Assembly (NCBI RefSeq): GCF_000497575.1
Contig: NZ_APJI01000005.1
Location: forward strand, 1 to 64,000
DNA length: 64,000 bases
Reading direction: 5' to 3'
Origin: Afipia sp. OHSU_II-C1
Lineage (GTDB): Bacteria > Pseudomonadota > Alphaproteobacteria > Rhizobiales > Xanthobacteraceae
Under the pieces are notes generated by a model. It ran no database searches and was not told the origin of the DNA. It saw only the letters and a list, made by a program, of their open reading frames with translations. This document shows positions 43,570 through 52,313 of this stretch, one piece after another (position 1 is the first letter of the stretch; every line of letters starts with the position of its first letter). A program made the translations under genes and the position numbers.

Positions 43570-43755
43570 TTTTGGATCTGATTTTGACCCGCCCTTTGCG
43601 GTGAATGTTCTCGGCGCGCACCGATAGCGATGCGCGCCCCGCAAGCTGTGCAATTGAGCGGTACGGCTCCGCGAAATTAGCGCCTCCGATCCCTTGACGG
43701 CGGGGGTGTTTCAACCGCGTGATGAATTAAACGATTCACCCGGTATTTTGCCCCC

Positions 43756-44493
43756 TTGGCACTTCCCGTCCTCGATTCTCCGAAATGGCAAAGCGCGCCC
43801 GCCGCATTCGCGCTGGGTGTAAAATCCGCGCTGTCGTCGATCCTGGCGCTGGTCCTGTTCGGGACCTTCATCGGCGTCGGCGCATTCGCCCATGACACCG
43901 GCTTCACGCTGGGCTGGGCGCTGGCGAGCACGGTGCTGGTCTGGGCCGGGCCTGCACAGATCATCTTGATCTCAACATTCCATGCCGGGGCCACAGTGCT
44001 GGAATCGGCGCTCGCCGTCACCATCAGCGCGATCCGCCTGCTGCCGATGGTGGTCTCGGTGCTGCCGATGTTGCGGTCGCCGGAGACGAAGATGCGACAG
44101 CTTGCGCTGCCGGCTCATTTCGTGGCGGTGACGGTCTGGGTCGAAAGCTTTCGCCTGCTGCCGCAGGTGCCGCGCGAGCGGCGGATTGCATTCCTGAACG
44201 GCCTCGGCAGCGGGTTAGTGTTCCTGAGCAGCGTGGCCACGGCGATCGGCTACGGACTTGCCGCGAACCTGCCGCCGCTGCTGGCTGCGGGAATTCTCGC
44301 GCTGACGCCGCTGACGTTCCTGCTATCCACGGCACGCAACGCGCACAGGCTGGTGGACAAACTGGCGCTGGCACTCGGGCTTGCGCTTTATCCGCTGGTG
44401 CAACTGCTGCAAACCGGCGTGGATATCATGATTTGCGGTCTGACTGCGGGCACGATTGCCTATGGTGTCGATCGCATCCGGAGGCGCGCATGA
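43756..44493 (+). CDS. azlC: AzlC-family branched-chain amino acid exporter, large subunit
   Basis: A 245-aa inner-membrane protein with about six or seven spans. The AzlC core reads FALGVKSALSSILALVLFGT, WALASTVLVWAGPAQIILIS, TISAIRLLPMVVSVLPMLRS and LTPLTFLLSTARNAHRLVDK. With AzlD it forms a pair (AzlCD/LIV-E family) that exports branched-chain amino acids or analogues. The start used is TTG at 43756; no strong ribosome site is visible, so the exact start is less certain. The stop overlaps the start of azlD by 4 bp (ATGA), indicating translational coupling. Confidence 0.88.
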   Translation: MALPVLDSPKWQSAPAAFALGVKSALSSILALVLFGTFIGVGAFAHDTGFTLGWALASTVLVWAGPAQIILISTFHAGATVLESALAVTISAIRLLPMVVSVLPMLRSPETKMRQLALPAHFVAVTVWVESFRLLPQVPRERRIAFLNGLGSGLVFLSSVATAIGYGLAANLPPLLAAGILALTPLTFLLSTARNAHRLVDKLALALGLALYPLVQLLQTGVDIMICGLTAGTIAYGVDRIRRRA

Positions 44494-44834
44494 GCGGGCT
44501 GTTCGGGGATGGGCACGCCATCTTGCTGCTGCTGTTCGCAGGCTTCCTGTCGAACGAGGTATGGCGCGTGCTCGGCCTTGTGATTGGCGGAAATATCGAT
44601 GAAAGCTCGGAATTCCTGGTCTGGGTGAGGGCGGTCGCTGCCGCCATCCTTGCGGGCGTCATCGCACAGATTCTGATTTCACCGCCCGGAGCGCTCGCGA
44701 CGGTGCCGGGTGTGGTCCGCTACAGCGCGGTTGCTGTGGGGATTGCCGTGTTTCTGGCCACACGTAGGTCGGTTTTCGCCGGCGTGATCGGCGGTGAAGT
44801 CGTCGTGCTCGCCGGCAAATGGTGGCTGGGCTGA
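44490..44834 (+). CDS. azlD: AzlD-family small subunit of amino acid exporter
   Basis: A 114-aa membrane protein with about three to four spans: ILLLLFAGFLSNEVWRVLGL, AVAAAILAGVIAQILISPPG, AVAVGIAVFLATRRSVFAGV and GEVVVLAGKWW. It is the usual partner of AzlC, and its ATG overlaps the azlC stop (ATGA). A palindromic repeat begins just after the stop. Confidence 0.87.
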   Translation: MSGLFGDGHAILLLLFAGFLSNEVWRVLGLVIGGNIDESSEFLVWVRAVAAAILAGVIAQILISPPGALATVPGVVRYSAVAVGIAVFLATRRSVFAGVIGGEVVVLAGKWWLG

Positions 44835-44835
44835 C

Positions 44836-44882
44836 GGTATGATCCCGAAAACTCGAAACCGGTTTTCGGAATAGATCATACC
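44836..44882. repeat. 47-bp intergenic palindromic repeat
   Basis: Outer arms GGTATGATC (44836-44844) and GATCATACC (44874-44882) are perfect inverted repeats. Inner CCGAAAA...GAAACC pairs with GGTTTTCGG. Similar elements lie at 48626 and, decayed, at 25968. It sits between the convergent azlD and HIT genes, where it could form an RNA hairpin from both sides. Confidence 0.75.
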
Positions 44883-44896
44883 GAGGCCAAAGCGTC

Positions 44897-45322
44897 TCAG
44901 CCGTTCAGCGCTGCGATTAGCCGTGTGGCGTGATCCTCCAGCACCTTGACGTCCTCCTTGCGGCTTGCCGGCGGCAGCAGCGCAACGCCTTCAACCCGAG
45001 GCATGACGTGGACATGAAGGTGATAGACGACCTGTCCGGCGGAAGGCTCGCTGAACTGTTGCAGCGTGATCCCGCTTGCGTTGAAGGCCTTCATGGCGGC
45101 CACCGCGATTTTCTTCGCCGTGCGGGCGACATGGGCGAAGCTGTCGGGCGAGATGTCGAGAATGTTGCGGGCCGGGGCCTTTGGAATCACCAGCGTATGA
45201 CCGGGACAGCGCGGCATGATGTCCATGAAGGCGAAGGTATGTTCGTCCTCATAGACCTTGTGACAGGGAATCTCGCCGCGCAGGATTTTCGCGAAAATAT
45301 TGTTGGTGTCGTAAGCGGTCAT
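44897..45322 (-). CDS. HIT-family (histidine triad) nucleotide-binding protein
   Basis: A 141-aa hydrolase of the HINT branch, acting on nucleoside phosphoramidates or aminoacyl adenylates. It starts NNIFAKILRGEIPCHKVYED, then AFMDIMPRCPGHTLVIPK, and carries the histidine triad VYHLHVHVMPR with catalytic His in HLHVH. It starts at ATG 45322 and is likely co-transcribed downstream of the FUSC gene (82-bp gap). Confidence 0.93.
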   Translation of the reverse strand: MTAYDTNNIFAKILRGEIPCHKVYEDEHTFAFMDIMPRCPGHTLVIPKAPARNILDISPDSFAHVARTAKKIAVAAMKAFNASGITLQQFSEPSAGQVVYHLHVHVMPRVEGVALLPPASRKEDVKVLEDHATRLIAALNG

Positions 45323-45403
45323 GGGGCATCCCGGAGAAGAGGCGCGTCACAATCGCTGCCCCGCGCCGCGCGGTCAAGCCGGGTTGTTCGAGCCTCATGC
45401 ATG

Positions 45404-46504
45404 TCAGGAATTCACTGTGCGCTCGGGTATGCCGGTCGCAATCTCGTCGATCCGGTCGGCAAGGTCGGTCAGATCGCGGTGAAGACCGTCCAACGTGTAG
45501 GCCAGTCCGAACGTCCGTCCGACGGCGTTGAAATCGAGTGCGCGCATGACGCCGGACTGTCGCAAGCCGCTGAATGTCTCCGTGAACGCCAGATGCACCG
45601 CGGGCAGGTCCGTCCGTGGAACCACGGTGACGGCGTCGAGCGCGGTTGCGCATCGCTGCGTCAATTCGGCTTCGGCGCGGAGCAGGGCGGCTGCCGCAGG
45701 CGCCAGGGTCGAAGCGATCGCGGCGGGAAGGGGCTCGCGGAGCACGTTGCCGATGGCGACCAGATCGTTGCGCACGCGCCAGAGGGTTCGCGGAATTGCG
45801 GAAGGAATGCGATGATCGGCGAGGCGAGAGGCGCGCTCCCTGTCGGCATCTTTCAGGGCTTGTTCGACTGCTGTCAGCGCTTGCCGCAAGGCGGCGTGCT
45901 CGAGAGAGGGCGCCAGCGGTTCGCCGCGTTCAAGCGCCTCCGCCTCGGCGAGCAGGAGTTTTTGTATCCGCGTCAGCACGGTGATCGAGCGGGCCACCAC
46001 GACGGCATGGGAACGCGCGGGAAATATCAGCACCGTTGCCAACACGCCGATCAGGCCGCCCAGTCCGATCTCGATGATGCGGTCGAGAACAAATTGTTCG
46101 ACCGGCGCGCCGGCCGGTTCGGTCAGCAGCATGATGGCCGCCGTGACCGGCGCCACCCGCAATTGAGGCCGAACCGCCGCGCCCCACACGGTGACGCATG
46201 TGACGAGCACAAGGGCGATACCAATTCCCAGCGATGTATTTGAATGGAAAGCTGCCGCAAGCCCGCCGAAGATCGCGCCAGCGAGGGTGCCGATCATGCG
46301 TTCCGTGGCCGCGCCCAGCGTCCCGCCGATCGAGCCTTGCATCACGATAATGACGGTGAACACCGCCCAGTAGCCCTGTGGCAGGCCGAGAGCCTTGTAG
46401 GCAGCGTAAGCCGCGCCGACGGCAATGGTGACACGTACGGTCTGGCGCAGCTCGGAGGACCGGCGCGTCAAGAACTCTCGAATCCGTGCAGCGATTGAAA
46501 TCAA
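45404..46504 (-). CDS. FUSC-family inner-membrane protein
   Basis: A 366-aa protein. The N-terminal half holds about six membrane spans (VTIAVGAAYAAYKALGLPQG, YWAVFTVIIVMQGSIGGTLG, GIGIALVLVTCVTVWGAAVR, IGLGGLIGVLATVLIFPARS). The C-terminal half is a cytosolic helical region (LLLAEAEALERGEP; ALLRAEAELTQRCATALDAV). The pattern matches FUSC/AaeB-like families, linked to export of aromatic acids or other organic anions. It starts at TTG 46504; the exact start is uncertain. The HIT gene lies downstream in the same direction. Confidence 0.82.
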   Translation of the reverse strand: MISIAARIREFLTRRSSELRQTVRVTIAVGAAYAAYKALGLPQGYWAVFTVIIVMQGSIGGTLGAATERMIGTLAGAIFGGLAAAFHSNTSLGIGIALVLVTCVTVWGAAVRPQLRVAPVTAAIMLLTEPAGAPVEQFVLDRIIEIGLGGLIGVLATVLIFPARSHAVVVARSITVLTRIQKLLLAEAEALERGEPLAPSLEHAALRQALTAVEQALKDADRERASRLADHRIPSAIPRTLWRVRNDLVAIGNVLREPLPAAIASTLAPAAAALLRAEAELTQRCATALDAVTVVPRTDLPAVHLAFTETFSGLRQSGVMRALDFNAVGRTFGLAYTLDGLHRDLTDLADRIDEIATGIPERTVNS

Positions 46505-46584
46505 GGCGTTTCCCGCAGCGGCACTGTGATCAGCAAGCGGAACTCAGGTTAAGCGGCTTGTGCGGCGGTCACAACGCCTGCGTG

Positions 46585-47757
46585 TCAGTCGTCACCGTTG
46601 GCCTTGCGGAATGGACCGGCCTCGGTGAGTTCGCGCACAGCCTCCTGCACGTAGCTGCGCTCATGCTTGAGATAGTCGCGGATTGCCCGGCGCAGCGCCG
46701 GATCGGCGATGTAGTGGGCGGAGTAGGTGGTTTGCGGCAGGTAACCTCGGGCGATCTTGTGCTCACCCTGCGCGCCGGCTTCGACGCGCTTCAGGCCGTG
46801 CCGGATCGCGAAGTCGATGGCCTGATAGTAGCAGACCTCGAAGTGCAGGAAGGGATGATGCTCGATGGCGCCCCAGTGGCGGCCGAACAGGGTGTCGGAG
46901 CCGATGAAGTTGATCGCGCCGGCGATCCATTTCCCGTCACGTTTCGCCATCACAAGCAGCACGTCTTTCGCCATGGTCTCGCCGATCATGGTGTAGAAGG
47001 CGCGGGTGAGATAGGGCCGCCCCCACTTGCGCGAGCCGGTCTCCATGTAGAACTCGAAGAACGCGTCCCATGCATCGGGCGTGATGTCGTCGCCGGTCAG
47101 GGCGTGAATGCTGATGCCGTTGGCAAGCGCGTCGCGGCGTTCGCGGCGGATCGCCTTGCGATGACGCGAGGCCAGGGTGGCGAGAAGATCCTCGAACGTG
47201 CCGTAGCCTTCATTGCGCCAGTGGAATTGCTGATCGGTCCGTTGCAGGAATCCGTGTTCGGCGAGGGTCGTCCATTCGTCTTCGCGGGCGAAGGTGACAT
47301 GCACGGACGAGGCGTGGGTGGCGCCACACAGCGCGATGAGGCCGCCGGCCAGCGTTTCGCGGACACGCGCAGCTTCCGGGCCATTGCGCACCAGCAGCCG
47401 AGGGCCTGTTGCTGGCGTGAACGGGACGGTGGCCTGCAATTTCGGATAATAGCTGCCGCCCGCGCGCGCATAGGCGTCGGCCCAGCCGTGGTCGAACACG
47501 TACTCGCCCTGCGAGTGATTTTTCAGATAGCCCGGCACGAGGCCCACGACCTGGCCTGCCATGCGTGCCACCAGATGGCGTGCGGCCCAGCCGGTGCGCG
47601 CGATGGCAGAGCCCGACTCTTCCAAGGCGGCAAAGAAAGCGTGCGTGACAAACGGGTTGTAGCCGCCATCCGAATTGGCACACGCATTCCACTCGTCGGC
47701 CGTGATCTGGCCGACCGAGGAGACCGCTTCAAGGGTGATCTCGCAGGAATCCGTCAA
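46585..47757 (-). CDS. FemAB-like GNAT protein (peptidogalycan biosynthesis family)
   Basis: A 390-aa cytosolic protein of PF04339. It is a double-GNAT fold related to FemABX peptidyltransferases and annotated as peptidogalycan biosynthesis. Recognisable stretches are NPFVTHAFFAALEESGSAIA, GQVVGLVPGYLKNHSQGEYV, SSVHVTFAREDEWT, ASRHRKAIRRERRDALANGI, KWGRPYLTRAFYTMIGETMA and HFEVCYYQAIDFAIRHGLKR. The ending (GYLPQTTYSAHYIADPALRR) is also typical. The substrate is unknown. It is separated from GDPD by about 100 bp and points the same way. Confidence 0.88.
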   Translation of the reverse strand: MTDSCEITLEAVSSVGQITADEWNACANSDGGYNPFVTHAFFAALEESGSAIARTGWAARHLVARMAGQVVGLVPGYLKNHSQGEYVFDHGWADAYARAGGSYYPKLQATVPFTPATGPRLLVRNGPEAARVRETLAGGLIALCGATHASSVHVTFAREDEWTTLAEHGFLQRTDQQFHWRNEGYGTFEDLLATLASRHRKAIRRERRDALANGISIHALTGDDITPDAWDAFFEFYMETGSRKWGRPYLTRAFYTMIGETMAKDVLLVMAKRDGKWIAGAINFIGSDTLFGRHWGAIEHHPFLHFEVCYYQAIDFAIRHGLKRVEAGAQGEHKIARGYLPQTTYSAHYIADPALRRAIRDYLKHERSYVQEAVRELTEAGPFRKANGDD

Positions 47758-47856
47758 AGAGCAGGTGTACCGTGGCCGTGAGAAACCGAAACCGTTCAGG
47801 AGTATAGATCGGTTCTTACGCGGATGACTTCAAGTATCTGGCATCCCGCTTTCGGC

Positions 47857-48612
47857 CTACTCCGGGATGAAACCCTCGAAAGTCATCTGGTCGGCATATC
47901 GGGTGCTGCGTGCGCGCTGTTCCGGGGTCCGCACAGTCCATGTGATCAGCGCGCAACTGAAGATGTTGCGCGCGATCCAGGGCGCTGGTGCTGGAAGATC
48001 GTCGACCCGGTAGCTGACGAAATGTGGCTGCGTGCGGAAGGCGTGGCGCAGGCCGGTCATCTCGCGGGTTTTCTCGGGAGGCAGCCGCGTCCACTCGCCG
48101 TCGGTATAGTGTCGTTCGGCGACGATGCCGCGCGGCAGGCCGGGCATCAGGTCGCGGATCGCGATCACCTGATCGGGATCGAACGACATCGCCGCCACCG
48201 GTCCGCTGTACGAAGCCAGCACTTCGGCCATCCGCCTCACCACCGTCCGGCTGCCGTCGAAGCGGCTCTTTATCTCGAGCACCAGCGGGACACGTCCGGC
48301 GACGCGCGTGCAGAGATCACCCAGGGTCATCATCCGCTCAGCCGTGTGCTTGAAGCCGACCTGCTTGAGCTGTGCCGCGGTCAATGACAGCAGTTCGCCG
48401 GTGCCTTGAGTCAGGCGGCCGAGCTCATAGTCATGATGCACCATCGCTTCATTGTCAGCGGTGGGCTGAAGATCGACCTCGATCGCGAAATTGCCCGCGA
48501 CCGCAGCGTCGATCGCGGACGGCATGTTCTCGATGATGCCGCGCGCACGGTCATGCAACCCGCGATGGGCAATCGGCCGTGCCGTGAGCCATGCAGGCGC
48601 GCGCGCAGTCAT
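47857..48612 (-). CDS. Glycerophosphodiester phosphodiesterase
   Basis: A 251-aa cytosolic enzyme (no signal peptide) that releases glycerol-3-phosphate from glycerophosphodiesters. GDPD residues are PIAHRGLHDRARGIIENMPS, the acidic pair in FAIEVDLQPTADNE, and VHHDYELGRLTQG. VLEIKSRFD supplies the later metal Glu. I start at ATG 48612 because the longer frame to 48753 runs through the palindromic repeat and into ridA. It may serve phosphate or phospholipid recycling. Confidence 0.9.
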   Translation of the reverse strand: MTARAPAWLTARPIAHRGLHDRARGIIENMPSAIDAAVAGNFAIEVDLQPTADNEAMVHHDYELGRLTQGTGELLSLTAAQLKQVGFKHTAERMMTLGDLCTRVAGRVPLVLEIKSRFDGSRTVVRRMAEVLASYSGPVAAMSFDPDQVIAIRDLMPGLPRGIVAERHYTDGEWTRLPPEKTREMTGLRHAFRTQPHFVSYRVDDLPAPAPWIARNIFSCALITWTVRTPEQRARSTRYADQMTFEGFIPE

Positions 48613-48625
48613 CGGCTTGTTTTGG

Positions 48626-48676
48626 TGAGCATGATCTTGTCCAAAAATCGGTGCCCATTTTTCGGGATCATGCTCA
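48626..48676. repeat. 51-bp intergenic palindromic repeat overlapping ridA stop
   Basis: Outer arms TGAGCATGATC (48626-48636) and GATCATGCTCA (48666-48676) pair perfectly over 11 bp, and inner CCAAAAATCGG / CCATTTTTCGG segments also pair in part. The last three bases are the ridA stop codon on the minus strand. It resembles the 44836 element. Confidence 0.75.
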
Positions 48677-49141
48677 GGCGACCTCGAAAATGCCTTCGAC
48701 TTCGACGGCGGCGTCCGAAGGCAGGGCGGCCACGCCGACCGTGGTGCGGGCATGGCGACCCTTGTCGCCGAACACAGCGACCATCAGGTCCGACGCGCCG
48801 TTGAGCACCTTGGGGCCCTCAAGGAAATCCGGTGTTGCGTTGACGAAGCCGCCGAGGCGCACGACACGTGCAACCTTGTCGAGATCGCCGAGCGCCATCT
48901 TGACCTGCGCCAAGAGGTTGATCGCACAGCCGCGTGCGGCGGCCGCGCCTTGCTCGGTGGTGACGCCGGCGCCGAGCTTACCCTTTGCGATCAGCTTGCC
49001 TTCCGGGGTGTTGCAGACCTGGCCGGATACAAACAGAAGATTTCCGGTGCGCACGAAGCCGACATAATTCGCGACGGGAGGGTTGGGCTGATGCAACACA
49101 ATGCCCAGTTCGTTCAACTTCTGCTCGACCGTTCCCGCCAT
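48674..49141 (-). CDS. RidA-family protein (enamine/imine deaminase)
   Basis: A 155-aa trimeric cytosolic protein of the RidA/YjgF family that hydrolyses reactive 2-aminoacrylate and other enamines. Family stretches are GTVEQKLNELGIVL, GNLLFVSGQVCNTPEGKLIA, LAQVKMALGDLDKVARVVRL and GFVNATPDFLEGPKVLNGAS; the ending (FGDKGRHARTTVGVAALPSD) is also typical. The length and the NPPVANYVGFVRTG region match the branch of about 150 residues. The start at ATG 49141 has GGGGAC upstream. Its stop codon is the outer end of a palindromic repeat. Confidence 0.92.
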   Translation of the reverse strand: MAGTVEQKLNELGIVLHQPNPPVANYVGFVRTGNLLFVSGQVCNTPEGKLIAKGKLGAGVTTEQGAAAARGCAINLLAQVKMALGDLDKVARVVRLGGFVNATPDFLEGPKVLNGASDLMVAVFGDKGRHARTTVGVAALPSDAAVEVEGIFEVA

Positions 49142-49362
49142 ATCAGTCCCCGATGTTTGTTGATATTTGCCCGGAATGAAGTCCGGCATTTTAAGCCGAT
49201 ATGTCGGGCGCGCCATACTTCGCCCATCGTGGAGCGACATGCAAGCACGTCAGCCCGGTGGATTTGGCCCAGATATTTCGGGCGATTCCACGGCTTTGCC
49301 CCGGTTGCGGCGCAATGCTGCGGCTATTATTCTTCGATTCTCATTGTCTTAAAGGAGACACC

Positions 49363-50220
49363 ATGCGTCGCGCGCGCCGGATTTCAGGTTATGGATTGGC
49401 TGCCCTGTCCGCTGTGTTTCTGGCGTCGGCATCAGGCGGAGCGCATGCGGCGCCGAGCGTGGCATTTCTCGCGCATCAGGCCGTCTATGATCTGAGCCTG
49501 AAGACATCGCGCGGCAACGCCAGTGTCAGCAATGCGCGCGGCCGTATCCTGTACAATTTCGCCGGCAGCTCCTGCGAAGGCTATACCACCGAATTCCGGC
49601 AGGTGTCGCAGCTCGATACCGGCGAGAACAAGACCACGCTGAGCGATCTGCGTTCGACGAGCTGGGAAGACGGCGAGGGGAAGAGCTACCGCTTCAAGAT
49701 CGAAACCCGTATGAACGATACCGACACGACGTCGATCGACGGCATGGCGGAGCGTGACGGCAAGACGATCAAGGTCAAGCTCAAGAAGCCCAAGGCGAAG
49801 ACGTTCACCATCGAGGGCGCGGTGTTTCCGACGGAGCAGGTCAGACGGATCATCGAGGCCGCGCGCGAGGGCAAGTCGCTGCTCGAACTCGTGGTCTATG
49901 ATGGCTCCGACGACGGCGAGAAGGTTTACAACACGCTGACCGTCATAGGGCAGCCGATCCCGGGAACAAAGGCGCCGGCAAAGCCGGATGCGGCCAGCGC
50001 CAACGAGAAGTTCAAATCCCAGACCCGGTGGCCGGTCACCGTCAGCTACTACGACCGTGCAGCGAAATCGAATTCCGGCGAGCAGACGCCGGTCTATGCG
50101 ATGTCGTTCGAGCTTTATGAGGACGGCGTCTCGCGCGCGCTCTCGCTCGATTACAACGATTTCGTCATCGCGGGCGCGATGGACAAGATCGACATCAAGG
50201 AAACCAAGCCCTGCAAATAG
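49363..50220 (+). CDS. eipB: EipB/DUF1849 periplasmic envelope-integrity protein
   Basis: An exported protein of 285 aa with a signal peptide of about 29 residues (cleavage after GAHA). The mature part begins APSVAFLAHQAVYDLSLKTS, then NFAGSSCEGYTTEFRQ and a long beta-rich barrel. It ends FVIAGAMDKIDIKETKPCK. The cysteine in SSCEGY and that at KPCK match the conserved disulfide pair of EipB, a beta-spiral protein required for envelope stability in Brucella. The ATG at 49363 follows AAAGGAGA. It stands alone, divergent from ridA. Confidence 0.9.
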   Translation: MRRARRISGYGLAALSAVFLASASGGAHAAPSVAFLAHQAVYDLSLKTSRGNASVSNARGRILYNFAGSSCEGYTTEFRQVSQLDTGENKTTLSDLRSTSWEDGEGKSYRFKIETRMNDTDTTSIDGMAERDGKTIKVKLKKPKAKTFTIEGAVFPTEQVRRIIEAAREGKSLLELVVYDGSDDGEKVYNTLTVIGQPIPGTKAPAKPDAASANEKFKSQTRWPVTVSYYDRAAKSNSGEQTPVYAMSFELYEDGVSRALSLDYNDFVIAGAMDKIDIKETKPCK

Positions 50221-50227
50221 GCGGGCG

Positions 50228-51514
50228 CTATTCCGCCTTGGCCGGTCCATCATAGGCAATACCGCGCATCACCGCGGCATTGCCGAATTTCTTGCGGACA
50301 TCGTCCATCGCGCGTTCGGCGTGTGCCAAGCGCCGGTCGAGCAAATCCTGATCGTCGGCTTCGGCACCGGGTTTCAGTGCGCTGACGCCCGCTCCGATCA
50401 GCCTGAACGCGGTACCGTCGATCTCGCGGCTGAGCATTTCGCGCACTGTCGCAAAGATTCTGGTGGCAAGCTGGGTTGGGACCTGAAGCGATTGCGAGCG
50501 GGTGCGCTGCCTGAAATCCGCAGTTTTTAGTTTCAGCGTGATGGTGGAGCCGGAGAGATCGCCGCTCTTGAGGCGCGAGGAGACTTTTTCGCACAGCCGC
50601 CACAGGATTCTTTCCAGCGTCGCGAAATCCCGCACGTCAGATTCCAACGTCGTCTCGTTGGAAATCGTTTTGGCGCCGCGATCGGCGACGACCTTGCGGT
50701 CATCGATGCCGCGCGCCAGCCGCCACAGCCTCCGTCCCTCGGGACCGAACTGTTTCATCAGATCGATCTCGTCCGAACGCTGCAGATCCTTGATGAGCCG
50801 GAAGCCGCGTTGCGACAGTTTCTCCTGCGAGGCAGGACCGACGCCGTAGATAAAGCCGACGGGCCTTTCAGCGAGCATGTCGCGGGCTTCGTCCTGGTCG
50901 AGTGCCGCGAAGCCGCGGGGCTTGTCGAGGTCGGAGGCGATCTTGGCGAGAAACTTGTTCACCGACAGGCCGACCGACACGGTGATGCCGATGTCGCGCT
51001 CGACCTGGGCTGCGAACCGCGCAAGTACCTTGGCCGGGATCATGCCGTGCACGAGTTCCGTGCCGCTGAGATCGAGGAATGCCTCGTCGATCGAAAGCGG
51101 TTCCACCAGCGGCGTCAGCGCCATCATCGCCTGGCGAACTTCGCGCCCGACGCGGACATACTTCGCCATGTCGGGACGCACGACCACCGCCGAGGGGCAC
51201 AGGTCGAGCGCCTTGAACATCGGCATCGCCGAGCGCACACCATAGGTGCGCGCGATGTAGCAGGCGGCGGAAACGACGCCGCGCTTGCCGCCGCCGATAA
51301 TGACCGGCTTGTCGGCGATGTCCGGATTGTCGCGCTTCTCGACGGTTGCATAGAACGCATCGCAATCGATATGCGCGAGCGCCAGTGTTCTGAGAGAGCG
51401 ATGCCGAACCATACGGGGCGAGCCGCATTCAGCGCAGCGCATCGCCTTTACCGCCGTGTCCGACAGGCAGTCGCGGCAGAAACCCGGCGAATCGGCTGGC
51501 GGACGGTCGCTCAC
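50228..51514 (-). CDS. dinB: DNA polymerase IV (Y family) with N-terminal Cys-rich extension
   Basis: A translesion polymerase of 428 aa from GTG 51514. The N-terminal extension of about 45 residues has two C-x2-C pairs (FCRDCLSDTA and MRCAECGSPRMV), a likely zinc ribbon absent from classical DinB. The palm holds the catalytic acids in AHIDCDAFYATVEKRDNP and LSIDEAFLDLSGTELVHG. Fingers and thumb include VSVGLSVNKFLAKIASDLDK and FIYGVGPASQEKLSQRGFRL. The GTG is 4 bp after the DUF3572 stop; ATG 51553 would overlap that gene. There is no obvious LexA box. Confidence 0.92.
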   Translation of the reverse strand: MSDRPPADSPGFCRDCLSDTAVKAMRCAECGSPRMVRHRSLRTLALAHIDCDAFYATVEKRDNPDIADKPVIIGGGKRGVVSAACYIARTYGVRSAMPMFKALDLCPSAVVVRPDMAKYVRVGREVRQAMMALTPLVEPLSIDEAFLDLSGTELVHGMIPAKVLARFAAQVERDIGITVSVGLSVNKFLAKIASDLDKPRGFAALDQDEARDMLAERPVGFIYGVGPASQEKLSQRGFRLIKDLQRSDEIDLMKQFGPEGRRLWRLARGIDDRKVVADRGAKTISNETTLESDVRDFATLERILWRLCEKVSSRLKSGDLSGSTITLKLKTADFRQRTRSQSLQVPTQLATRIFATVREMLSREIDGTAFRLIGAGVSALKPGAEADDQDLLDRRLAHAERAMDDVRKKFGNAAVMRGIAYDGPAKAE

Positions 51515-51518
51515 TGAA

Positions 51519-51803
51519 TCATTCCCAACGTGGTTCCAGCACCTCGCGCGCATTGGCGACGGCCTGCGGTGTCAGCTGCGAGGCGTCGGCGAAGGCCTTC
51601 ACGGTCGCGTCATCGCGCACGATGAAATCGAGCACGCCCGCGAGGAACTTCGGGTCTGCGGCGGCGGTCCGGAGGGTTTGAGGGCCGATACCGCTCTCGG
51701 TCAGGAACAACCCTAGCCGTTCGGGATCGGACGCCAGGAAGGAGAGCGCCTGAATCGCAACGAATTCAGCGACTTCCTGAGGGGTTTTAGGGCCCTTTGT
51801 CAT
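51519..51803 (-). CDS. DUF3572 small protein
   Basis: A 94-aa helical protein: QEVAEFVAIQALSFLASDPE, RLGLFLTESGIGPQTLRTAA, KFLAGVLDFIVRDDATVKAF. It belongs to the alphaproteobacterial DUF3572 family, almost always next to dinB or divK-pleD. The function is unknown. It is transcribed with dinB, whose start is 4 bp downstream, and is divergent from divK. Confidence 0.88.
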   Translation of the reverse strand: MTKGPKTPQEVAEFVAIQALSFLASDPERLGLFLTESGIGPQTLRTAAADPKFLAGVLDFIVRDDATVKAFADASQLTPQAVANAREVLEPRWE

Positions 51804-51929
51804 TGATCGTGTTTGCCTTTCCGTAACTTATCGTCTCTATTTTGAACCCATCATGCCCGAGTCATCACGGCGTGGCGAATTCAATGGTTTCAGCACGTAC
51901 GGGCATTTTGCGGGAATTGGAGGGCCAGG

Positions 51930-52295
51930 ATGGCCAAAACCGTCCTGATCGTGGAAGACAACGAGCTCAATATGAAGCTCTTTCGCGATCTGCTTGAGGC
52001 CCATGGGTATCAGACAGTCGGCACGCGCAACGGGGTTGAAGCACTCGACCTCGCTCGCAGACACCGGCCCGATCTCATCCTCATGGATATTCAGCTACCC
52101 GAAGTTTCCGGTCTCGACGTGACTCGCTGGATCAAGGCGGATGTCGAATTGCGTGCGATCCCGGTGGTCGCGGTAACGGCTTTTGCCATGAAAGGCGATG
52201 AAGAACGTATCCGTGAAGGCGGATGCGAAGCGTATTTGTCCAAACCGATCTCGGTTGGGAAGTTTATTGAGACGGTTCGACGGTTTGTCGGCTAG
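51930..52295 (+). CDS. divK: Single-domain response regulator DivK
   Basis: A 121-aa receiver domain that acts in the DivJ-PleC phosphorelay and controls CtrA activity in the cell cycle. The phospho-acceptor is Asp53 in [16 protein letters not shown]. The acidic pocket is in [14 protein letters not shown], and Lys lies in [14 protein letters not shown]. The identity with DivK is supported by its length, the [17 protein letters not shown] start and its place 18 bp before pleD. This matches the operon known from Caulobacter and relatives. Confidence 0.95.
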   Translation: MAKTVLIVEDNELNMKLFRDLLEAHGYQTVGTRNGVEALDLARRHRPDLILMDIQLPEVSGLDVTRWIKADVELRAIPVVAVTAFAMKGDEERIREGGCEAYLSKPISVGKFIETVRRFVG

Positions 52296-52313
52296 GAAAG
52301 TTTGGAGAATTCG

